Counted from the first letter of the stretch, positions 17,940 to 27,412 are shown. The stretch is DNA of 64,000 bases from Pleurocapsa sp. PCC 7327 (GCF_000317025.1 NC_019689.1:3488024-3552023), one strand, 5' to 3'. Program-made: numbers and translations. Notes: generated by a model from the sequence alone, not told the origin.

Positions 17940-20096
17940 ATGCAGGAGTTTGATAAGTCGATATCCTTTGATGGGCGGGATATACGACTGAAGATAGGAT
18001 TATTAGCCCCACAGGCAGGAGGAGCCGTTCTAATTCAGTCAGGAGAAACAATAGTTTTAGTGACGGCAACGAGAACCTCTGGTCGAGAAGGTGTTGATTT
18101 TTTACCTCTGACGGTAGATTACGAAGAGAGACTTTATGCCGCCGGACGAATCCCTGGCGGTTTTTTGCGACGCGAAGGTCGTCCGCCGGAGAAGGCAATT
18201 CTGATTAGCCGCTTGATCGATCGCCCCTTACGTCCTCTATTTCCGAGTTGGCTGCGCGACGACCTCCAGATTATCGCCACGACTTTATCGATGGACGAAG
18301 AAGTCCCGCCAGATGTGTTGGCAGTAACCGGAGCTTCTGTTGCCACTATCCTAGCGAAAATTCCCTTCTACGGTCCCATGGCAGCCGTGCGAGTCGGTTT
18401 GGTCGGCGATGATTTTATTATCAATCCCACCTATAAAGAAATCGAGGTGGGGGATCTCGATTTAGTCGTTGCTGGCAGTCCCGACGGGGTGGTCATGGTA
18501 GAAGCGGGAGCCAATCAACTACCGGAACAGGATATCATCGAAGCGATCGATTTCGGTTACGAAGCCGTCCGGGATTTAATTAAAGCGCAACAAGAATTGA
18601 TGCAAGAGTTGGGCATTGAATTAGTCACCCCAGAAGCGCCTCCCGTCAACGAGACGCTGCAAACATTCATTCAAGAACGCGCTAGCGATGCTATCAAAAA
18701 AGTCCTTTCCCAATACGATTTGGATAAAAAGGCTCGCGACGAAGCTCTAGAGGAGATTGAGGAGATGGCAGTCAGTAATGCGATCGCTCAGTTGCCCGAC
18801 GACGATCCCCTCAAGATGGCTGCCACGGAAGACCCCAAAGCTATTCCCAACCTCTTCAAAGACCTGACCAAGAAGTTAATGCGCGCTCAGATCCTCGAAG
18901 AAGGCGTGCGGGTTGACGGTCGCAAACTCGACGAAGTACGACCCATTTCTTGTCGCGTCGGCGTGTTAGCCCCACGGGTTCACGGCAGCGGTCTCTTCCA
19001 GCGCGGACTGACCCAGGTTTTATCTATCGCCACGCTAGGAACGTCAGGAGACGCTCAAGACCTCGCCGACGACTTGCATCCTGAAGATCAAAAGCGCTAC
19101 CTCCATCACTATAACTTTCCGCCCTACTCGGTGGGGGAAACTCGTCCTCTGCGTTCCCCCGGACGACGGGAAATCGGTCACGGTGCGTTGGCGGAACGGG
19201 CGATGCTTCCCGTGTTGCCATCCCAAGAAGAGTTTCCCTATGTAGTGCGGGTCGTTTCGGAAGTCCTCTCGTCCAACGGTTCTACTTCTATGGGTTCTGT
19301 CTGCGGTTCTACCCTGGCGTTAATGGATGCGGGAGTTCCCATTCACAAGCCAGTCAGTGGTGCGGCGATGGGCTTAATTAAAGAAGGGGATGAAGTTCGC
19401 ATTCTCACGGATATTCAGGGAATCGAAGACTTCCTGGGCGATATGGACTTTAAAGTCGCCGGGACGGATACTGGCATTACCGCCTTGCAGATGGATATGA
19501 AAATTACAGGGCTGACGATGGATATCGTTGCCAAAGCGATTCAACAAGCCAAACCCGCGCGACTGCATATCCTCGAAAAAATGCTTGCTACTATCGATCG
19601 TCCGCGTTCCGAACTTTCTCCCTACGCGCCGCGTCTGCTGACCCTCAAGATCGATCCCGATACAATTGGTTTGGTCATCGGACCGGGAGGCAAAACAATT
19701 AAGGGAATTACCGAGCAAACTGGAGCAAAAATCGACATTGAGGATGACGGTACTGTAACCATCGCTGCTGTCGAAGCTGAAAAAGCAGAGAAGGCAAGAA
19801 AGCTGATCTATAACATGACCCGCAAACTCAATGAGGGCGAAGTATACGTGGGTCGCGTAACGCGAATCATTCAAATCGGGGCTTTTGTGGAAGTCTTACC
19901 TGGTAAAGAAGGGATGATCCACATCTCTCAACTGGCTGAAGGTCGCGTCGGCAGAGTCGAAGACGAAGTAGCAGTCGGCGATGAAGTCGTCGTTAAAGTT
20001 CGGGAAATCGATAGTAAAGGTCGCCTGAATTTGACGCGCTTGGGAATTCACCCCGACGAGGCGGCGGCTGCCCGGAAAGCAGCTGCGCTGATGTAA
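17940..20096 (+). CDS. pnp: Polyribonucleotide nucleotidyltransferase
   Basis: PNPase degrades RNA 3' to 5' by phosphorolysis and can also add heteropolymeric tails in cyanobacteria, which lack a separate poly(A) polymerase. 718 residues: two RNase PH domains (first near 1-220, second near 320-540, with [17 protein letters not shown] and [20 protein letters not shown]), an alpha-helical linker, a KH domain ([20 protein letters not shown]) and an S1 domain ([20 protein letters not shown]). Monocistronic. Confidence 0.97.
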   Translation: MQEFDKSISFDGRDIRLKIGLLAPQAGGAVLIQSGETIVLVTATRTSGREGVDFLPLTVDYEERLYAAGRIPGGFLRREGRPPEKAILISRLIDRPLRPLFPSWLRDDLQIIATTLSMDEEVPPDVLAVTGASVATILAKIPFYGPMAAVRVGLVGDDFIINPTYKEIEVGDLDLVVAGSPDGVVMVEAGANQLPEQDIIEAIDFGYEAVRDLIKAQQELMQELGIELVTPEAPPVNETLQTFIQERASDAIKKVLSQYDLDKKARDEALEEIEEMAVSNAIAQLPDDDPLKMAATEDPKAIPNLFKDLTKKLMRAQILEEGVRVDGRKLDEVRPISCRVGVLAPRVHGSGLFQRGLTQVLSIATLGTSGDAQDLADDLHPEDQKRYLHHYNFPPYSVGETRPLRSPGRREIGHGALAERAMLPVLPSQEEFPYVVRVVSEVLSSNGSTSMGSVCGSTLALMDAGVPIHKPVSGAAMGLIKEGDEVRILTDIQGIEDFLGDMDFKVAGTDTGITALQMDMKITGLTMDIVAKAIQQAKPARLHILEKMLATIDRPRSELSPYAPRLLTLKIDPDTIGLVIGPGGKTIKGITEQTGAKIDIEDDGTVTIAAVEAEKAEKARKLIYNMTRKLNEGEVYVGRVTRIIQIGAFVEVLPGKEGMIHISQLAEGRVGRVEDEVAVGDEVVVKVREIDSKGRLNLTRLGIHPDEAAAARKAAALM

Positions 20097-20268
20097 ACTA
20101 ATCCGGTTTAAAGACAAGGAGAAGACAAAGGATAACTCTTTTGCCTTCTGCCTTCTAAATCGCTACAAACTTAATTTTTGTCCGTAAAAATAAATTTAAT
20201 CGGGAGCGGAGAATGGCAAACTATGAACGATTTTTTAGGATAAAAATTGAAAGATTGCAGTCGATCCG

Positions 20269-20835
20269 ATGCAAAACTTTATATCAAAAATAGCTTTAAC
20301 TATTGCAAGTATTTTTATTGTTTTATTGCCTTCAGCAAGCGCGATCGAACTCGAAGGCGGTAGAACTGCCTTTGAAAGTTCTCCTCGCTTGCTCGATGCT
20401 ACGACGACTTTTAATAGCGTCAGAGCATGGGGAGCCAAATATTATTTCACCATCGCGCTACCCGAAAATCTTGGCGAACCGCTAGGAAAGCTTACTATTC
20501 AACAACGCCAAGGCGGAGACACGATTAATTTTAATGTAGACGAAACGTTTGCGTTTACGGGAACCCGTTCGGATAAAGGAGACGATCTCTTTATCAAGAC
20601 GGCAAATTTGGACGAAGAAACCAATACCATTTCTCTGGTTTTCGAACCGCCGATACCGCCCGGAACGACTTTTACCGTCGGACTAAAACCTAAGCGCAAT
20701 CCCGATTTTGGCGGTGTTTATCTTTTTGGAGTGACAGCTTTTCCAGTCGGAGACAAACCCGAAGGATTGTATCTGGGAGTCGGACGGCTTAGCTTTTATG
20801 ATAGTAACGATAACAAGTTTTTCGGTTTCCCTTAG
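20269..20835 (+). CDS. Secreted DUF2808 protein
   Basis: 188 residues with a signal peptide (IALTIASIFIVLLPSASA, cut before IELEGG). The mature domain is beta-rich and matches the DUF2808 pattern: ARLLDATTTFNSVRAWGAKYYF-like opening with VRAWGAKYYFTIALPENLG, LGKLTIQQRQGGD and the closing GLYLGVGRLSFYD. Function is unknown; the family is found only in cyanobacteria and relatives, and exported. Its stop codon is directly followed by repeat copy B. Confidence 0.75.
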   Translation: MQNFISKIALTIASIFIVLLPSASAIELEGGRTAFESSPRLLDATTTFNSVRAWGAKYYFTIALPENLGEPLGKLTIQQRQGGDTINFNVDETFAFTGTRSDKGDDLFIKTANLDEETNTISLVFEPPIPPGTTFTVGLKPKRNPDFGGVYLFGVTAFPVGDKPEGLYLGVGRLSFYDSNDNKFFGFP

Positions 20836-20952
20836 AGGACATCCCAAAAGTCCATAAAAATTTTGTCTCTTATCTAACTGAAAACTGCTATAAGATGTTT
20901 CGCTTCGCGATCGCTCCGCTTAACATGACATCTATACTTTTGAGACAACCTG
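20835..20952. repeat. MITE-like palindromic repeat, copy B
   Basis: Compact 118 bp copy. Left end GAGGACATCCCAAAAGT, core GATGTTTCGCTTCGCGATCG then CTCCGCTTAACATGACA, right end CTTTTGAGACAACCTG whose complement CAGGTTGTCTCAAAAG is an imperfect invert of the left end. It starts at the last base of the DUF2808 stop codon. Confidence 0.8.
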
Positions 20953-20971
20953 TTAACCTGGGCTAAAAACA

Positions 20972-21334
20972 ATGGATTCGATTCAAATTACTGGAATTCG
21001 CTGCTACGGATACACTGGCTATCTGCCAGAAGAACAAGTTCTCGGACAGTGGTTTGAGGTCGATTTAACCCTGTGGTTCGATCTCTCCTTGGCTAGCAGC
21101 AGCGATCGCATAGAAGATACGTGTGATTATAGAGCCGCGATCTCGATCGTCAAAGATCTTGTCAAAAATCAAAAATTTGCTTTAGTAGAAAAGTTAGCTG
21201 CCGCGATCGCACAAGAAATCCTACAACTAGATAAAGTACGACAAGTCCGCGTCCAGTTGTCTAAACTTGCCGCTCCCATTCCCGATTTTGAAGGAAAGAT
21301 TACCATTGATATCACTCGAAACCGGATAGATTAA
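20972..21334 (+). CDS. folB: Dihydroneopterin aldolase
   Basis: Cleaves 7,8-dihydroneopterin in folate synthesis. 120 residues, standard length. Family features are IQITGIRCYGYTGYLPEEQ (the usual opening with the catalytic region), LSLASSSDRIEDTCDYRAAI and VEKLAAAIAQEIL, and a closing VRVQLSKLAAPIPDFEGKI. It lies 20 bp beyond repeat copy B, which probably contributes to its leader. Confidence 0.92.
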   Translation: MDSIQITGIRCYGYTGYLPEEQVLGQWFEVDLTLWFDLSLASSSDRIEDTCDYRAAISIVKDLVKNQKFALVEKLAAAIAQEILQLDKVRQVRVQLSKLAAPIPDFEGKITIDITRNRID

Positions 21335-21412
21335 GCTTCGCGAGTTATACTTTCTAATCTCGATCGCGAGTTATGGAAATACGAGAACGGGAAATAGCCG
21401 CAAAAGGAATAA

Positions 21413-21532
21413 GATTTTCTCTTGAAGATAAAATTAATCGCTACCAGTAGAAAATCGCGAGAAAAAGTTTACGAGTTTTACAAACGATTGGGATTTGAGG
21501 ATTATGGAGTAGAATTTCGCATGAATTTTTAG
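21413..21532 (+). pseudogene. Remnant of a GNAT acetyltransferase C-terminus
   Basis: An open stretch of about 39 codons without a start reads LKIKLIATSRKSREKVYEFY then KRLGFEDYGVEFRMNF before a stop. FYKRLGFED is the typical last helix and strand of GNAT acetyltransferases, and the stretch before it fits strand 5. A TAA stop lies directly upstream and no other part of the domain is visible, so this is a decayed fragment. The rest of 21335-21699 is AT-rich with nothing else recognised. Confidence 0.55.
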
Positions 21533-21699
21533 AAAACAACCTTAAACCTCTTAACTGACACATAATTAGAGAGTATTTATAAAATGAGTTTCTCTTAAAA
21601 AACTCAGAATAACAATTTAATTTTAATTAAGGTATTTTATGAGTTCTTAAAAAATCAAGAGCTGATAGAATAACAATTAGTTAGGTTCATTTTTCTATC

Positions 21700-22680
21700 A
21701 TGCCCACTTATCCCGGACTATCCAGCGAAGCCTTTAAACATCCCCTAGATCGCCAAGCAGAAGAAACTCTTCGTAGTGTTCCCGGCTTCGATCTCGTTGC
21801 CAAAAGCTTTGTTGAATACTTCTACGAACGCCCTCAGCTAATTTATTTGATGGGGAATAACATCAAAGTCGGTCCTCGCCAATATTCTACTTTATACGGC
21901 ATATTTCGAGAATGCGTGCGAGATTTAGATATTCATCCCGAACCAATTCTTTATGTTAATCAAAATCCTTTCGTTAATAGTTATGCTTTGGGACACGAAC
22001 AGCCTTATATTGTTATTAATACAGAGTTATTAGACTTACTCGATGAAGCAGAAATTCGGACGGTTATCGCTCATGAATTAGGACATATTAAATGCGATCA
22101 TACGCTATTAATTCAGATGGCAATTTGGGCGATGGGTGCTGCTTCCTTATTGGGAGAATTGACTTTTGGATTGGGAAATTTAATTAGTACGGGTTTAATC
22201 TATGCTTTCTATGAATGGCGGCGAAAAGCAGAATTATCTGCCGATCGCGCGGCGATGTTAGTAATGGACGATCTCAAACCAATTATGCAAACGATGATGA
22301 AATTGGCAGGAGGAAGCCAGAAGTTCGGTCACGAATGCAGTTTGGATGAATTTATTCGTCAAGCAGATAACTATCAAGAATTAGATCGAGAAAGTTTAAA
22401 TCAACTCTATAAATTCTTAATCTATAACGGTGGTAACAGCGCATTTTTAACCCATCCTTTTCCAGTAGAACGCCTGCATTATCTTCGAGATTGGGCCAAT
22501 TCGACCGAGTATCAGCAAATTCGTCATGGGAATTATCAACGAGTTGGAGCAGAAGGTGCGATAGATGTTAAGGCAAAAGAAAGTCCAAATAAAGAGGAAG
22601 TAGAGGCTCTGCGCCGACAAATTGAACAACTGCAAGCAGAAATCGATCGCATCCGCTTCCAAAAGCGATCGCCAGAATAA
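21700..22680 (+). CDS. M48 family zinc metallopeptidase
   Basis: 326 residues. Zinc motif HELGH in TVIAHELGHIKCDH, with the third ligand expected in RKAELSADRAAML. Two hydrophobic segments lie between them (LIQMAIWAMGAASLLGEL and LGNLISTGLIYAFYEW), so it is membrane-associated like other M48 (HtpX/Ste24-related) proteases. A C-terminal coiled coil (EEVEALRRQIEQLQAEIDRI) is an addition to the core. Likely role is turnover of membrane proteins. Single gene; PilZ gene follows 77 bp later. Confidence 0.88.
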   Translation: MPTYPGLSSEAFKHPLDRQAEETLRSVPGFDLVAKSFVEYFYERPQLIYLMGNNIKVGPRQYSTLYGIFRECVRDLDIHPEPILYVNQNPFVNSYALGHEQPYIVINTELLDLLDEAEIRTVIAHELGHIKCDHTLLIQMAIWAMGAASLLGELTFGLGNLISTGLIYAFYEWRRKAELSADRAAMLVMDDLKPIMQTMMKLAGGSQKFGHECSLDEFIRQADNYQELDRESLNQLYKFLIYNGGNSAFLTHPFPVERLHYLRDWANSTEYQQIRHGNYQRVGAEGAIDVKAKESPNKEEVEALRRQIEQLQAEIDRIRFQKRSPE

Positions 22681-22757
22681 TTTTTGCAAAAAAAATTTTG
22701 TTTAGTCAGTAAAAGCTTTATAAAAAAGAATTAGATAGACATGACTAAAAGTTAAAA

Positions 22758-23102
22758 ATGCAAGAAAAACGCAAATTAAAACGCTGGCATTTAATTTATT
22801 ACTTGCGCGTGCGCGATCGCCACACCGACAAACCAATCGGTCATTTAATCGATATTAGCGAAGGGGGAATGATGCTCGTCAGCGAAGCGCCTATCGCTGT
22901 CGGTCGCGTTTTTCAGTTTCAGATGATGCTTCCAGAAGAGATTGCCGGAACAACTACTTGGGAATTCGATGCAAAAAGCTTGTGGAGTCAACCCGATTTC
23001 AATCCCAGTCTCTACAAAACGGGTTTTCAACTGCTTAATGTTATCCCAGAAGATATCGGTACGATTGAATGCCTAATCGACGACTATGGCTTTCGCGATT
23101 GA
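22758..23102 (+). CDS. PilZ domain protein
   Basis: 114 residues, a single PilZ domain. The cyclic-di-GMP binding signature is present: an RxxxR-type segment (KRKLKRW) and DISEGGM about 25-30 residues later. No other domain is attached, so it would act as a diffusible c-di-GMP sensor, but its target is unknown. Same direction as the M48 protease and probably separate from the DUF4912 gene, which is 270 bp downstream. Confidence 0.85.
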   Translation: MQEKRKLKRWHLIYYLRVRDRHTDKPIGHLIDISEGGMMLVSEAPIAVGRVFQFQMMLPEEIAGTTTWEFDAKSLWSQPDFNPSLYKTGFQLLNVIPEDIGTIECLIDDYGFRD

Positions 23103-23373
23103 CGCGATCGGATAACTGATTACTCTTAATCACAGGGTCTCAGCCCAATTTTTGGCTTTTTCTGACAATGTTATAGTTCTATGACATAGCGATCCCAAAG
23201 TTGTTATAAACTCATATCTACGAGGTAAATTGAGGAAACTACCCCCTTGACCACAGATAGAAAACGTTTGTTACATAAAATTGAGAAGAAGATCTCCACG
23301 ATCCCGAATAGTAACTTAACGACAGACTCTGCCAAAAGCTATTTTCCGCTCAAAAAATCGGAGAGTGAATCTC

Positions 23374-24627
23374 ATGGGACCACAAGAACGCCCGCCCTTA
23401 GAAGAAATGACCCTGCGACAACTCCGCAGGGTAGCTAGTCTATACAACATCTCTCGTTACAGCCGGATGCGCAAAGCGCAATTACTGGCAGCCATCAAAA
23501 AAATAGAACAAGAAAGAGCAGCTCGAGATCGATCTAGCGTCCAGGAGGAACAAAAAGTGGAAGCATCAAAATTTGATTTAGGTCAAGACGATCGTAACGG
23601 AGGTCCATTAGCATCGGTTGATGAAGGACTAGGAGATCTACCCGGCGGGTATGGTGAAAGCATGATAGTACTCATGCCTCGCGATCCCCAATGGTCGTAT
23701 GCTTATTGGGATATACCTAACGAACACAAAGAAATGCTCCGTCGTATGGGAGGACAGCAACTGGCGTTGCGCTTGTACGACGTAACAGATATCGATATAG
23801 AATATCAGAGTCCGCATAGCGTTCAAGAGTATATGTGCGACGAACTAGCGCGGGAGTGGTATTTGCCTATCCCAGTCAGCGATCGCGATTATGTTATTGA
23901 AATTGGCTATCGCTGTGCCGATGGTCGCTGGTTGATGCTTGCCCGTTCTGCACCCGTTCGCGTGCCTCCCGTCTATCCCTCTGATTGGGTTGAAGATGTC
24001 TTCATCACCGTCAACTGGGAAGAAGATCTTAGAGGCAAGACCATGTACGAATTAGTTCCTCCCAGCAAAAAAGCTGCCGCCGCTGGTGGAATGCACGCTC
24101 AGATGTACGGCGTGTCTCAAGAGGGCGAAGCCATGCGAGTGACTGGTTCGCTGTTCGGTTCGATGCAGCACGTCCCCGGTTCTCACGTTCCCGGCTCGGT
24201 TCCTCCACAGGAGGTTATCAGCTCCTATATCTTCCCATCTGGCGTTGGTATGTGGGCAGTACCTACCGTTTCTGGTCTAACCATGTCCGGTGTAGGCATG
24301 ATGTCTGGCATTGGTATGTTCTCTGCCTCGGCGGCTCCCGCTCGTCCGCGCAAGTTCTGGTTGATTGCAGACGCCGAATTGATCGTCTACGGAGCGACCG
24401 AACCAGACGCGACGGTAACGATTGGCGGTCGTCCGATCAAACTCAATCCCGATGGTACGTTCCGTTTCCAAATGTCTTTCCAGGATGGATTAATCGATTA
24501 TCCTATCATGGCAGTTGCGGCTGATGGAGAGCAAACGCGATCGATCCACATGAAGTTCCACCGCGAAACCCCTTCTCGCAATACCAACACAAAAGAAGAA
24601 GCCGTTTTAGAATGGCTTGCTGAATAG
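23374..24627 (+). CDS. DUF4912 protein with N-terminal Rho_N/SAP-like helix pair
   Basis: 417 residues from the ATG at 23374; a GTG three codons upstream is also open, and GGAGAG lies about 10 bp before the ATG. Residues 8-50 (LEEMTLRQLRRVASLYNISR then KAQLLAAIKKIEQE) look like a Rho_N/SAP nucleic-acid-binding unit. A DUF4912 domain follows (ESMIVLMPRDPQWSYAYWDI, DRDYVIEIGYRCADGRW). The middle carries HVPGSHVPGS and a G/M/S-rich stretch; the end has a small beta-domain (ELIVYGATEPDATVTIGGRP). Role unknown. Confidence 0.8.
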   Translation: MGPQERPPLEEMTLRQLRRVASLYNISRYSRMRKAQLLAAIKKIEQERAARDRSSVQEEQKVEASKFDLGQDDRNGGPLASVDEGLGDLPGGYGESMIVLMPRDPQWSYAYWDIPNEHKEMLRRMGGQQLALRLYDVTDIDIEYQSPHSVQEYMCDELAREWYLPIPVSDRDYVIEIGYRCADGRWLMLARSAPVRVPPVYPSDWVEDVFITVNWEEDLRGKTMYELVPPSKKAAAAGGMHAQMYGVSQEGEAMRVTGSLFGSMQHVPGSHVPGSVPPQEVISSYIFPSGVGMWAVPTVSGLTMSGVGMMSGIGMFSASAAPARPRKFWLIADAELIVYGATEPDATVTIGGRPIKLNPDGTFRFQMSFQDGLIDYPIMAVAADGEQTRSIHMKFHRETPSRNTNTKEEAVLEWLAE

Positions 24628-24668
24628 GATTTTGAGCTGTTAAGTTTTCAAAAGCCAACCCTGATGTT

Positions 24669-24697
24669 CCCCGACGGTTTCAGTCGGGGGTTTATTT
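24669..24697. terminator. Hairpin terminator between DUF4912 and rhodanese genes
   Basis: Stem CCCCGAC / GTCGGGG with loop GGTTTCA and GTTTATTT after it on the plus strand, 42 bp beyond the DUF4912 stop. It reaches the end of the opposing rhodanese gene. Confidence 0.75.
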
Positions 24698-25138
24698 ACG
24701 ATCGCGATCGAGTAGATATCCCCAAAACCAATTGTAAGGATGAACGCGAGCGCTCAATTGCTCTCCTTTATAGAGAGGACGCTGTTCGTTTGCCCATTGA
24801 AAAATCGATCCTTCCAAATTAAAGGTTTTCTCATATCCCATCGCTTGTAACTGCCTTGCTGCAACCGCAGAACGGTACCCGATCGAGCAGTAAACAACGA
24901 TTGGCTTGGATGGATCGAGGTTTAAGTCCCCAAGGTTAGCGGGAATTAACTCGGCTCCTTGAAGGTGGCTGACAGCATATTCTTCAGGGGTTCTAGCATC
25001 TAGTAGCAAGGGGTTCTCTGCCTTATCTTCCTCCAACCAAGCAGCTAAGTCAGCAGTTGAAATGTGTGGCACTTTAGGGAATTTGAGCCGAATTAGAAAT
25101 TTTACGGCTATCCAAAGTAACTTTTTAAAAAGAAACAT
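24692..25138 (-). CDS. Rhodanese-like sulfurtransferase
   Basis: 148 residues. A short hydrophobic/basic N-terminus (FKKLLWIAVKFLIRLKFPKV) may tether it to the membrane. The rhodanese domain has DARTPEEYAVSHLQGA and the active-site loop VVYCSIGYRSAVAA with the catalytic cysteine, and ends with the GYEKTFNLEGSIFQWANE motif. It moves sulfane sulfur between carriers; the partner is not visible here. Convergent with the DUF4912 gene. Confidence 0.88.
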   Translation of the reverse strand: MFLFKKLLWIAVKFLIRLKFPKVPHISTADLAAWLEEDKAENPLLLDARTPEEYAVSHLQGAELIPANLGDLNLDPSKPIVVYCSIGYRSAVAARQLQAMGYEKTFNLEGSIFQWANEQRPLYKGEQLSARVHPYNWFWGYLLDRDRK

Positions 25139-25215
25139 AATTAAGTTTAAATAACGAGCAAGACAATCGCACTACGTTCATAATTCAAATAGGATCGCTG
25201 GATTTTAAGTAAATC

Positions 25216-25920
25216 ATGCTTAACTTTAAACCGTGGGACGAGCTACTGCGCCAGTATGTAGATAACCAAGGAAAAGTAAACTATCGATCTTGGAAAGCCG
25301 AATCCAGACAAAAATTAACCGATTGGTTAGAAGAAATTGCTCAAATCGATCTTCAATCCTATCCCAAACCCAACCAAAGATTAGCCCTATGGCTCAATCT
25401 CTACAATGCTCTCACAATCGATCGCGTTCTATCTGCCTATCCTATCGCCTCGATCCGACCGACAATTTTGGGAATTCCTAACTGGATTGCCTTTTTTTGG
25501 TTCTTTGAGCTTTCCATTTATAAGATAGGCGATCGCACTTATAGCCTCAATGATATCGAACACAGTATTCTCCGAAGAGAATTCAACGATCCCCGCATTC
25601 ACTTCGCGCTGGTTTGTGCATCTGTTGGCTGTCCTCTGCTGCGCAACGAAGCTTACTTGCCCGAAAGCGTACAAACTCAATTAGAAGAGGATGCGAAACG
25701 CTTTATCAACAATCCTGCGAAAGTTTACTACGATCGCTCCTCCCAAATTCTCTACTGCAACCCTATTCTCAAGTGGTATCGGCAGGATTTTCTCAAAGTT
25801 GCCGACTCCCTACCAAAATACATTCAGACTTACCTCTCGCCAACCGTCGAACTCTCTTCCGCTACCTGCATTCGCTACCTCGACTATGATTGGAGTTTGA
25901 ATCAGCGAATATCTTCATAA
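25216..25920 (+). CDS. DUF547 protein
   Basis: 234 residues. The DUF547 pattern is clear: QRLALWLNLYNALTIDRVLS, then TYSLNDIEHSILRREFNDPR, FALVCASVGCPLLRNEAY and YCNPILKWYRQDF. The family resembles papain-like/transglutaminase folds with conserved Cys and His but no proven activity. No signal peptide is seen. The 3' end overlaps the convergent glycosyltransferase gene by 19 bp. Confidence 0.85.
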   Translation: MLNFKPWDELLRQYVDNQGKVNYRSWKAESRQKLTDWLEEIAQIDLQSYPKPNQRLALWLNLYNALTIDRVLSAYPIASIRPTILGIPNWIAFFWFFELSIYKIGDRTYSLNDIEHSILRREFNDPRIHFALVCASVGCPLLRNEAYLPESVQTQLEEDAKRFINNPAKVYYDRSSQILYCNPILKWYRQDFLKVADSLPKYIQTYLSPTVELSSATCIRYLDYDWSLNQRISS

Positions 25921-26633
25921 AATTTTTTGAGATAATTGGCAGAAACGCCAATGCCCCATAAATAGCCGATGTAGAAATAGATCGCGTTAGCTTTAAGGAC
26001 TCCCAACTTAGCCACGCGGCGATCGCTCGATTGGACGACGCGATTGACTAAGCGGATTTTTCCTAGCCGAAATAGCCTCAAACAGAGATCGGCATCTTCC
26101 ATAATCGGCAGTTCGCGATCGAAGCCACCGCAATCCCAAAAATCACTCCGACGACAAAACATCACTTGATCGCCAAATAGAAGCCGCAATCCTCTAAAAA
26201 ACAAGTGAGGTCGAAACAGCAGGGGAGCGTAGTAGGTTTTCAAGTAATTATGTAGCGTGACTCCCCAGCGAGTTGCATCCGTCCCTGCCATCAAGGAGAT
26301 AAAGCCGCCACAGGTAACGCTGCGATCGGCTAAAGTTTTTTCGACGATCGTCACTAGATCGTCAGGAACTAGGGTATCGGCATGGAGAAAGCAGAGAATT
26401 TCTCCTATAGCGACTTCTGCGCCTCGATTCATTTGTAGCGATCGCCCTTTGCGATCCGAGATAAGAACCGTAACCCCTGCTGCTTTAGCAATTTCTGGGG
26501 TATTATCTTGACTGCCGCCATCGACTACAATGATTTCCCTAGCGGGAGGATCGAGCAAGCTGAGATGACGTAGCGTTCGTCCTAATGTAGCAGATTCATT
26601 TAAAGCAGGGATGATAATAGAAACACCAGACAT
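25902..26633 (-). CDS. Family 2 glycosyltransferase (TIGR04283 type)
   Basis: 243 residues. GT2 fold with SIIIPALNESATLGRTLRHL, the nucleotide-binding IIVVDGGSQDNT, the DxD-like HADT at about residue 92 and the acid ED in PIMEDADLCLRLFRLG. The length and the C-terminal membrane-facing helix fit the TIGR04283 group, which in cyanobacteria often occurs with sugar or arsenosugar genes; the substrate is not evident. Its 3' end overlaps the DUF547 gene. Confidence 0.85.
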   Translation of the reverse strand: MSGVSIIIPALNESATLGRTLRHLSLLDPPAREIIVVDGGSQDNTPEIAKAAGVTVLISDRKGRSLQMNRGAEVAIGEILCFLHADTLVPDDLVTIVEKTLADRSVTCGGFISLMAGTDATRWGVTLHNYLKTYYAPLLFRPHLFFRGLRLLFGDQVMFCRRSDFWDCGGFDRELPIMEDADLCLRLFRLGKIRLVNRVVQSSDRRVAKLGVLKANAIYFYIGYLWGIGVSANYLKKFYEDIR

Positions 26634-26687
26634 GAACCCAAACAGAATTAAATGTCGAATTTACCTAAGATTTTGCACCATTCTTAA

Positions 26688-27049
26688 TGCAGGAGAACGT
26701 AACGAAGAATCTAGGGTTGAAGTTGGTATGCTAGATGGATTTTCGAGTCAGTAGAGTAGAGGATTTTTTCCCTTTCCCCCAATCGCTGGTTGACCGACAA
26801 ATTTTTATCCCCTCATCCCTAAATCTCTTCTCCCACAAGGGGCGAAGGGACTTCAGTCCAAAGTCTTAAGTGGAAAGCCCCTCTCCCCGAGCGGGAGAGG
26901 GGTTGGGGTGAGGGCGATCGGAGTTTTGTCACTCAACTCTAGCCCCAATCGTCCAATTTTGTTTCTCATCTAACTGAAAAGTGCTATCAGATGCTTCGCT
27001 TCGCGATCGCTACGCTCAACATGACATTCTCTACTTCTCAGACAACCTG
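26688..27049. repeat. MITE-like repeat, copy C, interrupted by a second element
   Basis: 26691-26712 matches part of copies A and D. From about 26762 to 26785 and from 26952 to 27049 the DNA matches the uninterrupted copy near 63604-63661 and the cores of the other copies (GATGCTTCGCTTCGCGATCG, CTCAACATGACA, right end GACAACCTG). Between these parts sits the 157 bp element listed next. The rest of 26634-27412 shows no gene. Confidence 0.75.
26786..26942. mobile_element. 157-bp MITE inserted in copy C, with 9-bp target duplication
   Basis: Flanked by direct repeats CCCCAATCG at 26777-26785 and 26943-26951. Its ends are inverted: left CTGGTTGACCGACAAA, right complement CTAGAGTTGAGTGACAAA. The inside contains a hairpin CCCCTCTCCC / GGGAGAGGGG around CGAGC. 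The same target occurs uninterrupted at 63640-63648. Confidence 0.75.
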
Positions 27050-27084
27050 CAAGTAGATGAGCAGAATTAATTTCCAGATCGTTG

Positions 27085-27105
27085 TAGTGCGAGCATCTTG
27101 CTCGC
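27085..27105. repeat. Short TAGTGC palindrome, copy 1
   Basis: TAGT followed by stem GCGAGCA / TGCTCGC with loop TCT. Related copies lie at 32319-32339 and 37471-37512. Confidence 0.6.
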
Positions 27106-27331
27106 GGGGGGACTTAGGATGACAGGTAACATCTTTAACTGCAACTTGGTATAAATTCAGTTGAATCTATCGTTTATCATTTAAGAATGCAAAAATAGCA
27201 ATCGCGTTTAAAGTCCGTAACACTTGTGTAACTTTCTTTTGACTAACGTGTTGCTGTTTTGATATATCTAACGTTCTTTTAAAAAGCCGACGCGATCGTG
27301 CCCCGAATTCGCTCTAATTCAAATAAAGCTT

Positions 27332-27352
27332 CCTGATGGAATTCCCATCAGG
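27332..27352. terminator. Hairpin upstream of the 73-residue gene
   Basis: Perfect 8-bp stem CCTGATGG / CCATCAGG with loop AATTC, then ATTATTGTTTAT. It lies 60 bp before the next gene start and could be a terminator of unseen upstream transcription or a leader hairpin. Confidence 0.45.
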
Positions 27353-27412
27353 ATTATTGTTTATCTTAGGTCAACGAAGCAGATGTGCGATCGCTCGGAA
27401 CCGGATTCACTC

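Noticed and set aside
23247-23438. 63-residue ORF upstream of the DUF4912 gene
   Set aside because: TTG start, overlaps the real gene in another frame, no family resemblance.
26820-26930. CRISPR-like repeats in the 26.8 kb region
   Set aside because: The pattern is a single MITE with one internal hairpin, not regularly spaced direct repeats. No CRISPR array was seen anywhere.
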